A stretch of 64,000 bases of DNA from NCBI RefSeq assembly GCF_000741575.1, contig NZ_JGYV01000011.1:19821-83820 (forward strand). Direction: 5' to 3'. Below the pieces are notes generated by a model. The model ran no database searches and was not told where the DNA came from. It saw nothing but the letters and a program-made list of their open reading frames with translations. This DNA comes from Bifidobacterium cuniculi. GTDB taxonomy: Bacteria > Actinomycetota > Actinomycetes > Actinomycetales > Bifidobacteriaceae. A program made the translations under genes and the position numbers. Shown in pieces: positions 36,257 to 45,125 of this stretch; the first letter of the stretch is position 1; each line of letters opens with the position of its first letter.

Positions 36257-39200
36257 ATGAACACCACACAACTGCAACGATTCGCTTCACAGGCGCGTAC
36301 GCGGCTCATGGCCGCGGTGCGGGCACGGCTTGACCGGGCGCTGGCCCCCAATTCGGACGTGCAGGTCAACATGAGTAAGGCCTTCCGGGAATTGCAGCAC
36401 CAGCTGGCAGAGCAGGGCGAAGATGCCTTGGTGGAGCAGTATGCCTACCGGTGGTTCAACCGCATCATCGCTTTCCGCTACATGGATGTGATGGGCTTCA
36501 CTGCCATGCCGGTGGTCTCGCCCATGGACCTCACCGACGCCAACGGCGTGCCCGCCGTGCTGGCCGCCGCCAAACGCGGCGAATATGACCAGGATGTGTT
36601 CACGGTTCCCGGTACCGGCAATGCGCAGCTGCACCGCCAGATCGAGGCCCTGTTCAACGGCGAGACCGCCAGCAGCAACGCCCAGGAGGATGCCTACGGG
36701 CTGATCCTGCAGGCCGAATGCCGCTACTGGCACCGGTTCATGTCCTTCATGTTCCCGGACACGAACGCGCCCGCCGGCCGCGTGGACGAACTGCTCATGC
36801 CGCCCGACCTGCTGGCGGAAGGCTCCGTGCTGCGCAACGCCATCGAGGTGATGACCCCGGAAGCCTGCGGCGTGGACGAGCCCGGCGGCAACGTGGAGAT
36901 CATCGGTTGGCTGTACCAGTTCTACATTGCCGAACGCAAGGACGAGGTGATGGCAGGCTTCAAGAAGAAGCTCAAGGGCGACGCCGATACCATCCCCGCA
37001 GCCACGCAGCTGTTCACCCCGGACTGGATCGTGCGCTACCTGGTACAGAACTCCGTGGGGCGCCTGTGGATGCAGAATCATCCCGAATCTGCGCTCGCCG
37101 ACGGTTGGGAGTACTACATCCAACCCACCGAGGCTGCTGACGGTGACGTGCTTCGCATCGACTCGCCAGAGGATCTCACGGTGTGTGACCCGGCCTGCGG
37201 TTCGGGCCACATGCTCACCTACGCCTTCGACCTACTCACCGAGATCTACGAGGAACAGGGCTATGCGCCCAGCGAGATTCCCGGCCTCATCCTCGAACAT
37301 AACCTCTTCGGCATGGAAATCGACGAACGCGCCGCCGACCTGGCCGCCTTCGCCCTGACCATGAAAGCCCGCGCCCACTCCAGGCGCTTCTTCCGCCGAC
37401 AGGTCATGCCGCATATCTGCCAGATCAGGAAGGAAGAGTTCACGGCCGACGAGGTCAACCAGCTCAACGACATCTTCGGTATGCCACTCAGCGAGGAATC
37501 CTGGAACACTTACGCCCAGGCCGACGTGACCGGCTCCCTCATCCAGCCGGATGCCGAGCTGGCCACCTTGGCGGACAATGTTCCTGATTCCCAGGACAAC
37601 GAACCTAGGCTCGACGATGATTTGCGCGAGCGAGGCGACCGGGTACTCAAACAGACCCGCTACCTCGACCGCCAATACGCCACCGTCGTGGCCAACCCTC
37701 CCTACATGGGCAGCAAGAACATGGGCAAGGTGCTCAAGAAGTATGTGCAGGAGTACTATCCGGATGGCAAGAGCGACTTGTTCGCGGCGTTTATGTTGCG
37801 CTGCCTGCAGTTTGTTCCCAACCGAGGCTACCTAGGATTCATGTCACCATATGTGTGGATGTTCATTTCCTCCTATGAAGCGTTACGCCAACGCTTTATC
37901 ACTAAGGAACACATAGAATCCCTGATCCAATTGGAGTATTCAGGATTCGAGGGTGCCACGGTTCCTATCTGCACTTTCGTATTGCAGAAAGGCACAAGCT
38001 CGTTGCCCGGACACTATGTGCGCCTTGCAGATTTTGTAGGTGCTCAAGTGCAAGGGCCACGTGCACTGGAAATCATCCAAGCCCATAATGCGCTTGCATC
38101 TGATCAGGTTGCATTGCACCCTGATATGGCAACGCACTTCTACACCGTGGACCAGCAGGAGTTCAAGCAGATTCCCGGCTCCCCCATCGTCTACTGGTTA
38201 CCGAAGGTCCTCATACAGGCTTTTAATATTAAAATCGCTAAAGGCGTCAGTGGTGAAGCCTTGAGCGACATCGCAGATGTCGCTCAAGGCTTCACCACTG
38301 GCAACAACGCCCGTTTCCTACGAAACTGGTGGGAAAACTCTTATACCTCTATCCAATTCGATAGATCCGCTCTGAAAGAAAAGCAACAAGGAAAGTGGGT
38401 TCCTTGCGACAAAGGAGGAGATTTTAGAAAATGGTTTGGAAATAATACATATGTTATTGATTGGTCTCAAAATGGTAATGCCATTTTTTCGTTCCATGGC
38501 GCTACACCTCGGAATCGCGATGTAACGTTCAAACAAGCACTAACATGCTCAAAAATCACATCAGGGGAACCTTCATTTAGGTATCATCATGGGGGCTTCG
38601 TTTTTAGCGATGCTGCCGTAGCGGTTTGCGACATGAGTGCATGGCAGCAAATTAGCTGCTTCTTGAATTCAACGACCTGTTTGCAAATGATGCAGGCATT
38701 GTCCCCGACATTGAATTTTGAAGTGGGACAAATTCGAGCGCTTCCCCTCCGTCTTGGGAATACCAGACCTCTTTCCACCCTCAGTGATTCCCTACTGTTC
38801 ATATCTAGATCCGACTGGAACTCCTACGAAACCTCATGGGATTTCGGCCCCTTCCCTCTGCTCTCCATGGACACCACCCTCCCCCTGGCGCAGCTCATCA
38901 CCGAGTTCCGCACCCACTGGGACCAGGTCTCCGAGGAGCAGCGCCAGCGCGAGATCCGCAATAACGAGATCGTGGCGGATGCCTACGGCGTGCGTGACGA
39001 CGTGCCCTGCAACGTGCCCATCGAACGCGTCTCCCTCAAGCGCAACAAGGCCTTCGCCTACCCGAAGGACACCGAGGAGGAGCGTAACCGTAAGTTCGTG
39101 GTGGACACAGTCAAGGAACTCATCTCCTACGCGGTAGGTTGCATGTTCGGCCGCTATTCGTTCGACAAGCCCGGCCTCATCCTCGCCTCGCAGGGCGAGA

Positions 39201-39859
39201 CCCTGGAGGATTACCACCGTCAGGTGCCGGAGCCGTCCTTCGAGCCGGATGCGGACAACATCATCCCCGTGTGCGCGGATGACTATTTCGAGGATGACAT
39301 CGTGGCGCGCTTCCGCACCTTCCTACGCGTCGCCTTCGGCGAGCCCAACTTCACGCGCAACCTGGCCTTCATCGAGGAGACCCTGGGCGAGTCGATCCGT
39401 GACTACTTCGTCAAGGATTTCTACGACGACCACCTGCGCATGTACTCGAACCGTCCGATCTACTGGCAGTATTCGAGCCGTACCGACAAGAAGGGTGCCT
39501 TCAAGGCCCTCATGTACCTGCATCGCTATACACCGACCACCACGAATGCCGCCCTGGGCGTGCTGCGTGACTTCACCGGCCGCATTGCCGACGTGGCGGA
39601 CATGCTGGAGCAATCCGAGCGTGCCGCGGACAAGCGCCAGGCCGAGAAGCTGCGCAAGGCCGTGATCGAGTGCCGTGCCTACGAGGACAACGTCCTCTAC
39701 CCCCTGGCTGCCACCAACATGCCCATGGACCTCGACGACGGCGTCCTCGTGAACTACCTGCGCATGGGTGCCGCCCTGCGCAAGGTGGACAGCATCGAGA
39801 AGAAGCGCAAGGACGTCACGGACTGGACCTGGCCTCACTATCCGTTGGAGCAGCATTGA
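36257..39859 (+). CDS. pglX: PglX, BREX adenine-specific DNA methyltransferase
   Basis: 1200 residues. The class I N6-adenine methyltransferase core has motif I DLTVCDPACGSGHMLTYAF (about 305-323) and motif IV VVANPPYMGSKN (N about 480). The target-recognition part includes LSDIADVAQGFTTGNNARFLRNWWE. A conserved C-terminal domain follows (about 880-1200, NEIVADAYGVRDDVPCNVP...). PglX methylates a non-palindromic hexamer on one strand to mark self DNA. Bases about 37770-38830 are distinctly AT-richer with different codon use, as expected for an exchanged recognition domain. A perfect 25-bp inverted repeat lies in this segment (38248-38300). Confidence 0.93.
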   Translation: MNTTQLQRFASQARTRLMAAVRARLDRALAPNSDVQVNMSKAFRELQHQLAEQGEDALVEQYAYRWFNRIIAFRYMDVMGFTAMPVVSPMDLTDANGVPAVLAAAKRGEYDQDVFTVPGTGNAQLHRQIEALFNGETASSNAQEDAYGLILQAECRYWHRFMSFMFPDTNAPAGRVDELLMPPDLLAEGSVLRNAIEVMTPEACGVDEPGGNVEIIGWLYQFYIAERKDEVMAGFKKKLKGDADTIPAATQLFTPDWIVRYLVQNSVGRLWMQNHPESALADGWEYYIQPTEAADGDVLRIDSPEDLTVCDPACGSGHMLTYAFDLLTEIYEEQGYAPSEIPGLILEHNLFGMEIDERAADLAAFALTMKARAHSRRFFRRQVMPHICQIRKEEFTADEVNQLNDIFGMPLSEESWNTYAQADVTGSLIQPDAELATLADNVPDSQDNEPRLDDDLRERGDRVLKQTRYLDRQYATVVANPPYMGSKNMGKVLKKYVQEYYPDGKSDLFAAFMLRCLQFVPNRGYLGFMSPYVWMFISSYEALRQRFITKEHIESLIQLEYSGFEGATVPICTFVLQKGTSSLPGHYVRLADFVGAQVQGPRALEIIQAHNALASDQVALHPDMATHFYTVDQQEFKQIPGSPIVYWLPKVLIQAFNIKIAKGVSGEALSDIADVAQGFTTGNNARFLRNWWENSYTSIQFDRSALKEKQQGKWVPCDKGGDFRKWFGNNTYVIDWSQNGNAIFSFHGATPRNRDVTFKQALTCSKITSGEPSFRYHHGGFVFSDAAVAVCDMSAWQQISCFLNSTTCLQMMQALSPTLNFEVGQIRALPLRLGNTRPLSTLSDSLLFISRSDWNSYETSWDFGPFPLLSMDTTLPLAQLITEFRTHWDQVSEEQRQREIRNNEIVADAYGVRDDVPCNVPIERVSLKRNKAFAYPKDTEEERNRKFVVDTVKELISYAVGCMFGRYSFDKPGLILASQGETLEDYHRQVPEPSFEPDADNIIPVCADDYFEDDIVARFRTFLRVAFGEPNFTRNLAFIEETLGESIRDYFVKDFYDDHLRMYSNRPIYWQYSSRTDKKGAFKALMYLHRYTPTTTNAALGVLRDFTGRIADVADMLEQSERAADKRQAEKLRKAVIECRAYEDNVLYPLAATNMPMDLDDGVLVNYLRMGAALRKVDSIEKKRKDVTDWTWPHYPLEQH
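38248..38300. repeat. Perfect 25-bp inverted repeat inside pglX
   Basis: Arms 38248-38272 and 38276-38300 are exact reverse complements around GCA. They encode SGEALSDIADVAQGFTTG at the head of the recognition domain, so both arms are coding and in frame. The right arm encodes the part that is conserved among PglX proteins. Confidence 0.95.
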
Positions 39860-39884
39860 TGATGCATCCGGCCTCGATAATAAT

Positions 39885-39935
39885 GCCGGATACTGGCCGA
39901 ATAGTGCCGGATACTTATGCAGGGTGCCGGATACC
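39885..39935. repeat. Three GCCGGATAC iterons between pglX and pglZ
   Basis: GCCGGATACT occurs at 39885-39894 and 39906-39915, and GCCGGATACC at 39926-39935, at 21- and 20-bp periods, i.e. about two helical turns, on one face. They fill the 127-base gap before pglZ and may be a regulator site. Confidence 0.7.
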
Positions 39936-39986
39936 GGCACGATTCCGGCTGTGTCTTACCATGGCTGAATCACGAGGAGGATGCCG

Positions 39987-42605
39987 ATGAGTGAACTTGG
40001 CAAGGTTTCGCAGCTGCTGGCCGCTCGTTTCGAACAGGAGGGCGAGCGCGGCCGCATTGTCTTCTGGGAGGATGTGAAAAGCCAATATGCGGACAGTGTG
40101 GCCACCTTGGTCGGCGAGGATGCTTCCGAGCCGGTACTCAAGGGCGTGCAACTCGTGGAGATCGGCCATGTGCCCTTCTCCCTACGCCACAGGATGATGG
40201 TGGAGGAGCCGGACACGAAGTTCCTGGTCTACATGCCCGGCGAGCAGCCCGATCCGAAGGACGACTGGCTGCTCGACCTCAAGTTGGCATATGGTCCAAG
40301 CTTCTCGGCGGACAAACTCACCATGATCGCCAACGAGGTGCTCCCCGACGCTTCCGCAGATACCAAGGCCACGTGGCTTGCGGTGATGCGCAGCATGCCG
40401 ACGTTCTTCGAGAGCTCCGAACGTGTGGAACGCCTGCGCCGCCGTCTGACCCCGGAAGACGACGCCACCGATTTCCAGGCGAAGATGGTGGCGTCCCTCC
40501 TCAAGCTGCCGATCGGGGATCACAGCATGCAGGACATCTGGCGCACCTTGCTGGAGCAGTATGCCCAAAGCGACGAATCCGGCATGGAGAACATCACGGC
40601 CATGGGACTTGCCGACTTCCACTGGCAAGGCACCAAGGGCATCTACCACTATGACCTTCCCGAGCATGGCACCCCCACGGTCAAGGGCTTCATGCTATGG
40701 CTGTTCGACCTGGCGTGGCACGGCTTCGCCACCAAAGAACACACGATGGAGTATTACGGGAACATCCGCCGCGACTACATGCAGTGGAGCATGACCGACA
40801 CGTCCCGCGACATCATGCGGCAGCTGGCAAACATGGCCGAACCGGATCTGGACGTGGACGCCGCCATTGCCGGGATGGATCTCGATGCCTTGGCCGATCA
40901 CGGTGTCTTCCGCAGCGTGGACGAGACCATCATCGCCAAGCTCACGGAACAGTTGGCCGCCCACGGCATCGATGATCGGCAGGTACGGGACATCATCGCC
41001 AAGCGTCGGTCACACCTGTGGTTCGGAGAATACGACCAGCGGTACCAGGCAGTCAGCGCCGCCAGCACGCTTCAGCACGAACTCACCGAGGCAGTCCCCC
41101 TCATCGACGCCATCGACTCCCCCGCCAAGGGCATCGAAATATACAGCTCGAGCCTATACCGGGTCGACCAGGCATACCGGCATTTCGTGGACGCATGGCA
41201 TGTCATGGAGCTTGAGGACGTCCCCGTCAAGCAACTCCTGGAAAACGACTACAGCCAGTTCCAGCGCACCCTCGGCCGGGCATGGCAGCGGCAGGTCGAT
41301 ACCTTGGACCGCTGGGCCATCCCCGGCTTCGACAAGGAACAGTGGCGGTTCTACGAGAACAACGTCGCCGAACGCACCAGGAACGGCCACAAGATCGCGG
41401 TCATCGTCTCGGATGCGCTGCGCTATGAGGTAGCGGAGGAACTGAGCCGCAACATCAATGCCGAAAGCCGCTTCCATGCGCAGATCGAGGCCAACGTGGG
41501 CGTGCTGCCGTCCTACACGCAACTCGGCATGGCGGCTCTGCTGCCGCACCGCACGCTGGAACTCAACCCGAAGGACCACTACGGCATCCTGGCGGACGGC
41601 AAATCCACGACCGGTACCGACGCACGCGACCATATCCTGGCATCAGTCGGCGGCAAGGCCATTCCCGCCAAGGACCTCATGCTCCTGAATGGCACCGGCG
41701 CACGGGAACTCATGAAATCATGTGATGTGCTGTACGTGTACCACGACACCATCGATGACCAAGGAGACAGGAGCGAAAACGGCGAATTGAAGACGTTCAC
41801 GGCTTGCAGGACGGCATTGCATGAGCTCCAGACCATCGTCAAGAAACTGGCGAACGCGAACGTCACCAACATGATCGTCACCGCCGACCACGGTTTCCTC
41901 TACCAGGACCACGACCTGGAACCCGCCGACTTCGTCAGCAAACAGCCACAGGGCGAGGATCGTTGTTTCACCAAGAAGCGCTTTTCCATCGGATGCCGTC
42001 TCGTGCCCGATGACGCCTTGGTCACGTTCGATGCACATCAGCTCGGCCTGGCGAACCCGCCCGAGGAAGGCGTCACCGTGCAGGTGCCGAACTCCATCCT
42101 GCGGTTCCACACCAGGAATGCCGGCACGCGCTTCGCGCACGGCGGTGCAGCACTGCAGGAAATAGTCGTCCCCGTCGTCCACATCAACAAGGGACGGACT
42201 GCATCCGGCGACACACGGCCGGTCACGGTCCGCATCCTGCAGAAGGGCGAGCGCATCACCAGCGGGCAGATCACCGTCGAGTTCCTGCAGGAGGAGCCGG
42301 TCGGCGGCAAGGTACAGGCGCGTACGCTCTACGCAGCGCTGTGGGGCGGCGATGGCGACAATTCCGTGCAGATCTCCAACGAGGTGCGACTTGTCTTCCA
42401 GTCAGAGGACCCGAAGATCGAGAACCGGCATGTCTTCGCCACGCTCGTGCTCACCAGCGATGCCGCGGCCTTCAACGGAGCCACCGTGGAACTGCGGCTG
42501 CGCGAACCGGTTCCGAAGGCCGAGGGCCGCTTCACGACGCTGCCCGAACGCGCGCACTACCAGCTGCGTCGCGGCCTGGTGGCGGATGACGGATTCGATT
42601 TCTAG
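39987..42605 (+). CDS. pglZ: PglZ, BREX alkaline-phosphatase-superfamily protein
   Basis: 872 residues. The PglZ domain lies in the C-terminal half: VIVSDALRYEVAEELSRNI (metal-binding Asp about 475) and MIVTADHGFLYQD (about 632-642) are alkaline-phosphatase-superfamily metal sites. The N-terminal half is helical, and a beta-rich C-terminal domain starts near VTVRILQKGERITSGQITVEF. PglZ interacts with BrxB and is essential for BREX. ATG 39987 has GAGGAGG 6 bases upstream and is preferred to ATG 39981. brxL follows after 12 bases. Confidence 0.92.
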   Translation: MSELGKVSQLLAARFEQEGERGRIVFWEDVKSQYADSVATLVGEDASEPVLKGVQLVEIGHVPFSLRHRMMVEEPDTKFLVYMPGEQPDPKDDWLLDLKLAYGPSFSADKLTMIANEVLPDASADTKATWLAVMRSMPTFFESSERVERLRRRLTPEDDATDFQAKMVASLLKLPIGDHSMQDIWRTLLEQYAQSDESGMENITAMGLADFHWQGTKGIYHYDLPEHGTPTVKGFMLWLFDLAWHGFATKEHTMEYYGNIRRDYMQWSMTDTSRDIMRQLANMAEPDLDVDAAIAGMDLDALADHGVFRSVDETIIAKLTEQLAAHGIDDRQVRDIIAKRRSHLWFGEYDQRYQAVSAASTLQHELTEAVPLIDAIDSPAKGIEIYSSSLYRVDQAYRHFVDAWHVMELEDVPVKQLLENDYSQFQRTLGRAWQRQVDTLDRWAIPGFDKEQWRFYENNVAERTRNGHKIAVIVSDALRYEVAEELSRNINAESRFHAQIEANVGVLPSYTQLGMAALLPHRTLELNPKDHYGILADGKSTTGTDARDHILASVGGKAIPAKDLMLLNGTGARELMKSCDVLYVYHDTIDDQGDRSENGELKTFTACRTALHELQTIVKKLANANVTNMIVTADHGFLYQDHDLEPADFVSKQPQGEDRCFTKKRFSIGCRLVPDDALVTFDAHQLGLANPPEEGVTVQVPNSILRFHTRNAGTRFAHGGAALQEIVVPVVHINKGRTASGDTRPVTVRILQKGERITSGQITVEFLQEEPVGGKVQARTLYAALWGGDGDNSVQISNEVRLVFQSEDPKIENRHVFATLVLTSDAAAFNGATVELRLREPVPKAEGRFTTLPERAHYQLRRGLVADDGFDF

Positions 42606-42617
42606 GAGGGAATGATC

Positions 42618-44750
42618 ATGGCAGAGCCGACATTGAATGCACTGGACCGCAAGATCACGGACGTCTTTCCGGGCTACACCGTGCGCAAGGACCTGGTGAG
42701 CGCCGTCAAGGGCGGTGCCCTGGTACCCACCTATGTGCTGGAGTACCTGTTGAGCAAGTACGCCACCACCACGGACGAGGCGAGCATCGAGTCAGGCGTG
42801 GAGCGCGTGCGCAGCATCCTCGCGGACAACTACGTACACCGCGAGGAAGCGAACCTCATCCAGTCGAAGATCCGCGAGAAGGGGCGCTACACGGTCATCG
42901 ACCGCGTCCAGGTGTTCCTCAACGAGAAGACGGACCAGTACGAGGCGACCTACTCCAACCTGGGCATCAGCCGGGTCATCGTGGATCCGCAGACCGTGAA
43001 GGACAACCCCAAGCTGCTGGTGACAGGCATCTGGTGCATGAGCACACTCGTCTATGCCTTCGACGAGGGAAGCGGCGAAGTGCCGTGGCGGCTGCAGCGG
43101 CTCATGCCGGTGCAGATGTCACACGATGACCGAGAAAACTACGTTGCGGGAAGGGAGCAGTTCTCTGACGGCGAGTGGATCGACGTGCTCATGCAGTCCA
43201 TGGGCTTCAACCCCGACCAGTTCAGCGAGCGCGCGAAAATGCTGCACCTGGTGCGCATGATTCCCTTCGTGGAACGCAACTACAACCTGGTGGAGCTGGG
43301 GCCGAAGGGTACCGGCAAGTCGCACATCTACTCGGAGTTCTCCCCGCACGGCATGCTCATCTCCGGCGGGGAGGTAACGGTGGCCAAGCTGTTCGTGAAC
43401 AACTCCACGGGACGTATCGGCCTGGTGGGCTTCTGGGACACGGTCGCGTTCGACGAGTTCGCCGGCAAGGCGAAGAAGGCCGGCAAGGACCTCGTGGACA
43501 TCATGAAGAACTACATGGCCAACAAGAGCTTCTCGCGCGGCGTGGAGACCTTGCAGGGCGAGGCGAGCATGGTGTTCGTAGGCAACACGTCTCACACGGT
43601 GCCCTACATGCTCAAGAACTCCGACCTGTTCGAGGAGCTGCCCACCCAGTACCATGACCCTGCGTTCCTGGACCGCATTCACTTCTACGTGCCCGGCTGG
43701 GAGTTCGACCAGATCCGTTCCGAGATGTTCACCGATGGATACGGCTTCGTGGTGGACTACCTGGCGGAGATCCTGCACAACCTGCGCGACATCGACTACG
43801 GGACGAAGTACTCGGAGTATTTCGAGCTCTCCCCCACACTCTCGACGCGCGACAAGGACGGCATCAACAAGACCTTCTCCGGCCTCATGAAGCTGCTGTA
43901 CCCCAACGGCCAGGCGTCCATGGAACAGATGGAGGCGCTGCTTCGCGTTGCCATCGAGGGACGCAAGCGCGTCAAGGACATGCTGTGCCGCATCGACGCC
44001 ACCATGGATCCGGTCGAGTTCACGTACACGCGTCGCGGAAATGACCGGGCGCTTGCCGTGGAAACCTTGGAAGAGAAGGATTACCCGGAGCTGTATTGGC
44101 GAGATCGGGACCTGCAGACCGACGGTGCAGAAGCTGTGGTGGAACCTGAGGAAGTCCGCGGCCATACGGTGACGGCTATTGGACACACAACAGCCGATCG
44201 GCCTGATGTGCAAACCCCGGAGCAGTCCGGCAACTCCGAGGACAACGCCGAACCTGCACCCTTCATCGGCCGCAAAGAGTTCAAGGCGGACCAGCGTGGC
44301 GTGTCGTACCGGAAACTGTTCGGACCGCACCTGGCCGGGGCTACGGAGATCACGCTGATGGATCCGTATATCCGCAAGCCCCACCAGTTGCGTAACCTCG
44401 CCGAGTTCATGGACGTACTGCTGGGTGGCATCACGCCCGGGGACCAGATCCGGTTCCACCTGATCACGTCCCTGGAGAAGGAGCCATACGACGAGCAACA
44501 GCTCGAAGGCCTGGAGTACCTGAGAGGGGCCTACGGGGCACTGGGAATCATGTTCACCTGGGAGTTCAGGGACAGCATCCACGACCGCAAGATCGACACC
44601 GACACCGGCTGGCAAATCGTATTGGGCCGCGGACTGGATATTTACCAGAAGTTCGACAACAATTGGCTCAATCCACAAACGAAGCACCAGATTCTGAGAC
44701 GGTTGGTGTCTGATTTCGGTGTGACGTACATATACAACGCGGGAAAATGA
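42618..44750 (+). CDS. brxL: BrxL, AAA+ Lon-like BREX protein
   Basis: 710 residues. It opens LNALDRKITDVFPGYTVRKDLVSAVKGGALVPTYVLEYLL, the typical BrxL N-terminus. It carries Walker A ELGPKGTGKSHIYSEFSP (about residue 228) and ends in the domain around EITLMDPYIRKPHQLRNLAEFMDVL and IDTDTGWQIVLGRGLDIYQ. BrxL forms multimeric rings on DNA and is needed for phage exclusion in type 1 BREX. The variable acidic linker at about 500-545 separates the two parts. ATG 42618 has AGGAGGGA 8 bases upstream. It is the last gene of the operon and converges on the zinc-ribbon pair. Confidence 0.92.
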   Translation: MAEPTLNALDRKITDVFPGYTVRKDLVSAVKGGALVPTYVLEYLLSKYATTTDEASIESGVERVRSILADNYVHREEANLIQSKIREKGRYTVIDRVQVFLNEKTDQYEATYSNLGISRVIVDPQTVKDNPKLLVTGIWCMSTLVYAFDEGSGEVPWRLQRLMPVQMSHDDRENYVAGREQFSDGEWIDVLMQSMGFNPDQFSERAKMLHLVRMIPFVERNYNLVELGPKGTGKSHIYSEFSPHGMLISGGEVTVAKLFVNNSTGRIGLVGFWDTVAFDEFAGKAKKAGKDLVDIMKNYMANKSFSRGVETLQGEASMVFVGNTSHTVPYMLKNSDLFEELPTQYHDPAFLDRIHFYVPGWEFDQIRSEMFTDGYGFVVDYLAEILHNLRDIDYGTKYSEYFELSPTLSTRDKDGINKTFSGLMKLLYPNGQASMEQMEALLRVAIEGRKRVKDMLCRIDATMDPVEFTYTRRGNDRALAVETLEEKDYPELYWRDRDLQTDGAEAVVEPEEVRGHTVTAIGHTTADRPDVQTPEQSGNSEDNAEPAPFIGRKEFKADQRGVSYRKLFGPHLAGATEITLMDPYIRKPHQLRNLAEFMDVLLGGITPGDQIRFHLITSLEKEPYDEQQLEGLEYLRGAYGALGIMFTWEFRDSIHDRKIDTDTGWQIVLGRGLDIYQKFDNNWLNPQTKHQILRRLVSDFGVTYIYNAGK

Positions 44751-44779
44751 TTCCTACCGCAGGAGTGCCCCGAGGCAAG

Positions 44780-44795
44780 GGGAAATTCATTTCCC
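44780..44795. terminator. Weak bidirectional terminator between brxL and the zinc-ribbon pair
   Basis: GGGAAAT (44780-44786) pairs with ATTTCCC (44789-44795). It overlaps the last codons of the minus-strand gene, and the loop is only 2 bases, so the fold may be partial. Confidence 0.3.
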
Positions 44796-45125
44796 TTTCC
44801 TCTTACCTCCCATTCCAGCCGCTCCCAGCGCTACGGTGGCCACGGCCAAGCCCACCTGTCCTACGGCCTTCAGTTTGTCCTTCATGTCCTGCTTGCATGC
44901 CTCACAGCGCTTTCCCCTTGCTCCAGTTGGCAGCTCTGCCCCACACTTCTTGCAGAACTTCGTCTGTACCTCCTCATCGGCAGCTATGTTGGTTGACTCC
45001 GGCTCCTCGGCCTCCGGCTTCTCCACCACGGTTCCCTCGATCACCGTCACGTCGTCCTGCATCCAGTCAGGCTGCTCTTTGCCGTCGTCACCATGCCGGA
45101 ACAGTCCGCGAACATCAACACCCAT
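44787..45125 (-). CDS. Small zinc-ribbon protein with a C-terminal hydrophobic segment
   Basis: 112 residues, no recognised family. An acidic N-terminal region (IEGTVVEKPEAEEPESTNIAADEE) is followed by a zinc ribbon (FCKKCGAELPTGARGKRCEAC, about 57-77) and a Gly/Ala/Val hydrophobic stretch (about 86-106). It ends basic (KRKGK). The layout suggests a membrane-tethered or membrane-associated adaptor. Its start shares a base with the stop of the upstream gene (TGATG), so the pair is coupled. Adjacency to BREX suggests accessory defence cargo, which is inference only. Confidence 0.65.
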   Translation of the reverse strand: MGVDVRGLFRHGDDGKEQPDWMQDDVTVIEGTVVEKPEAEEPESTNIAADEEVQTKFCKKCGAELPTGARGKRCEACKQDMKDKLKAVGQVGLAVATVALGAAGMGGKRKGK

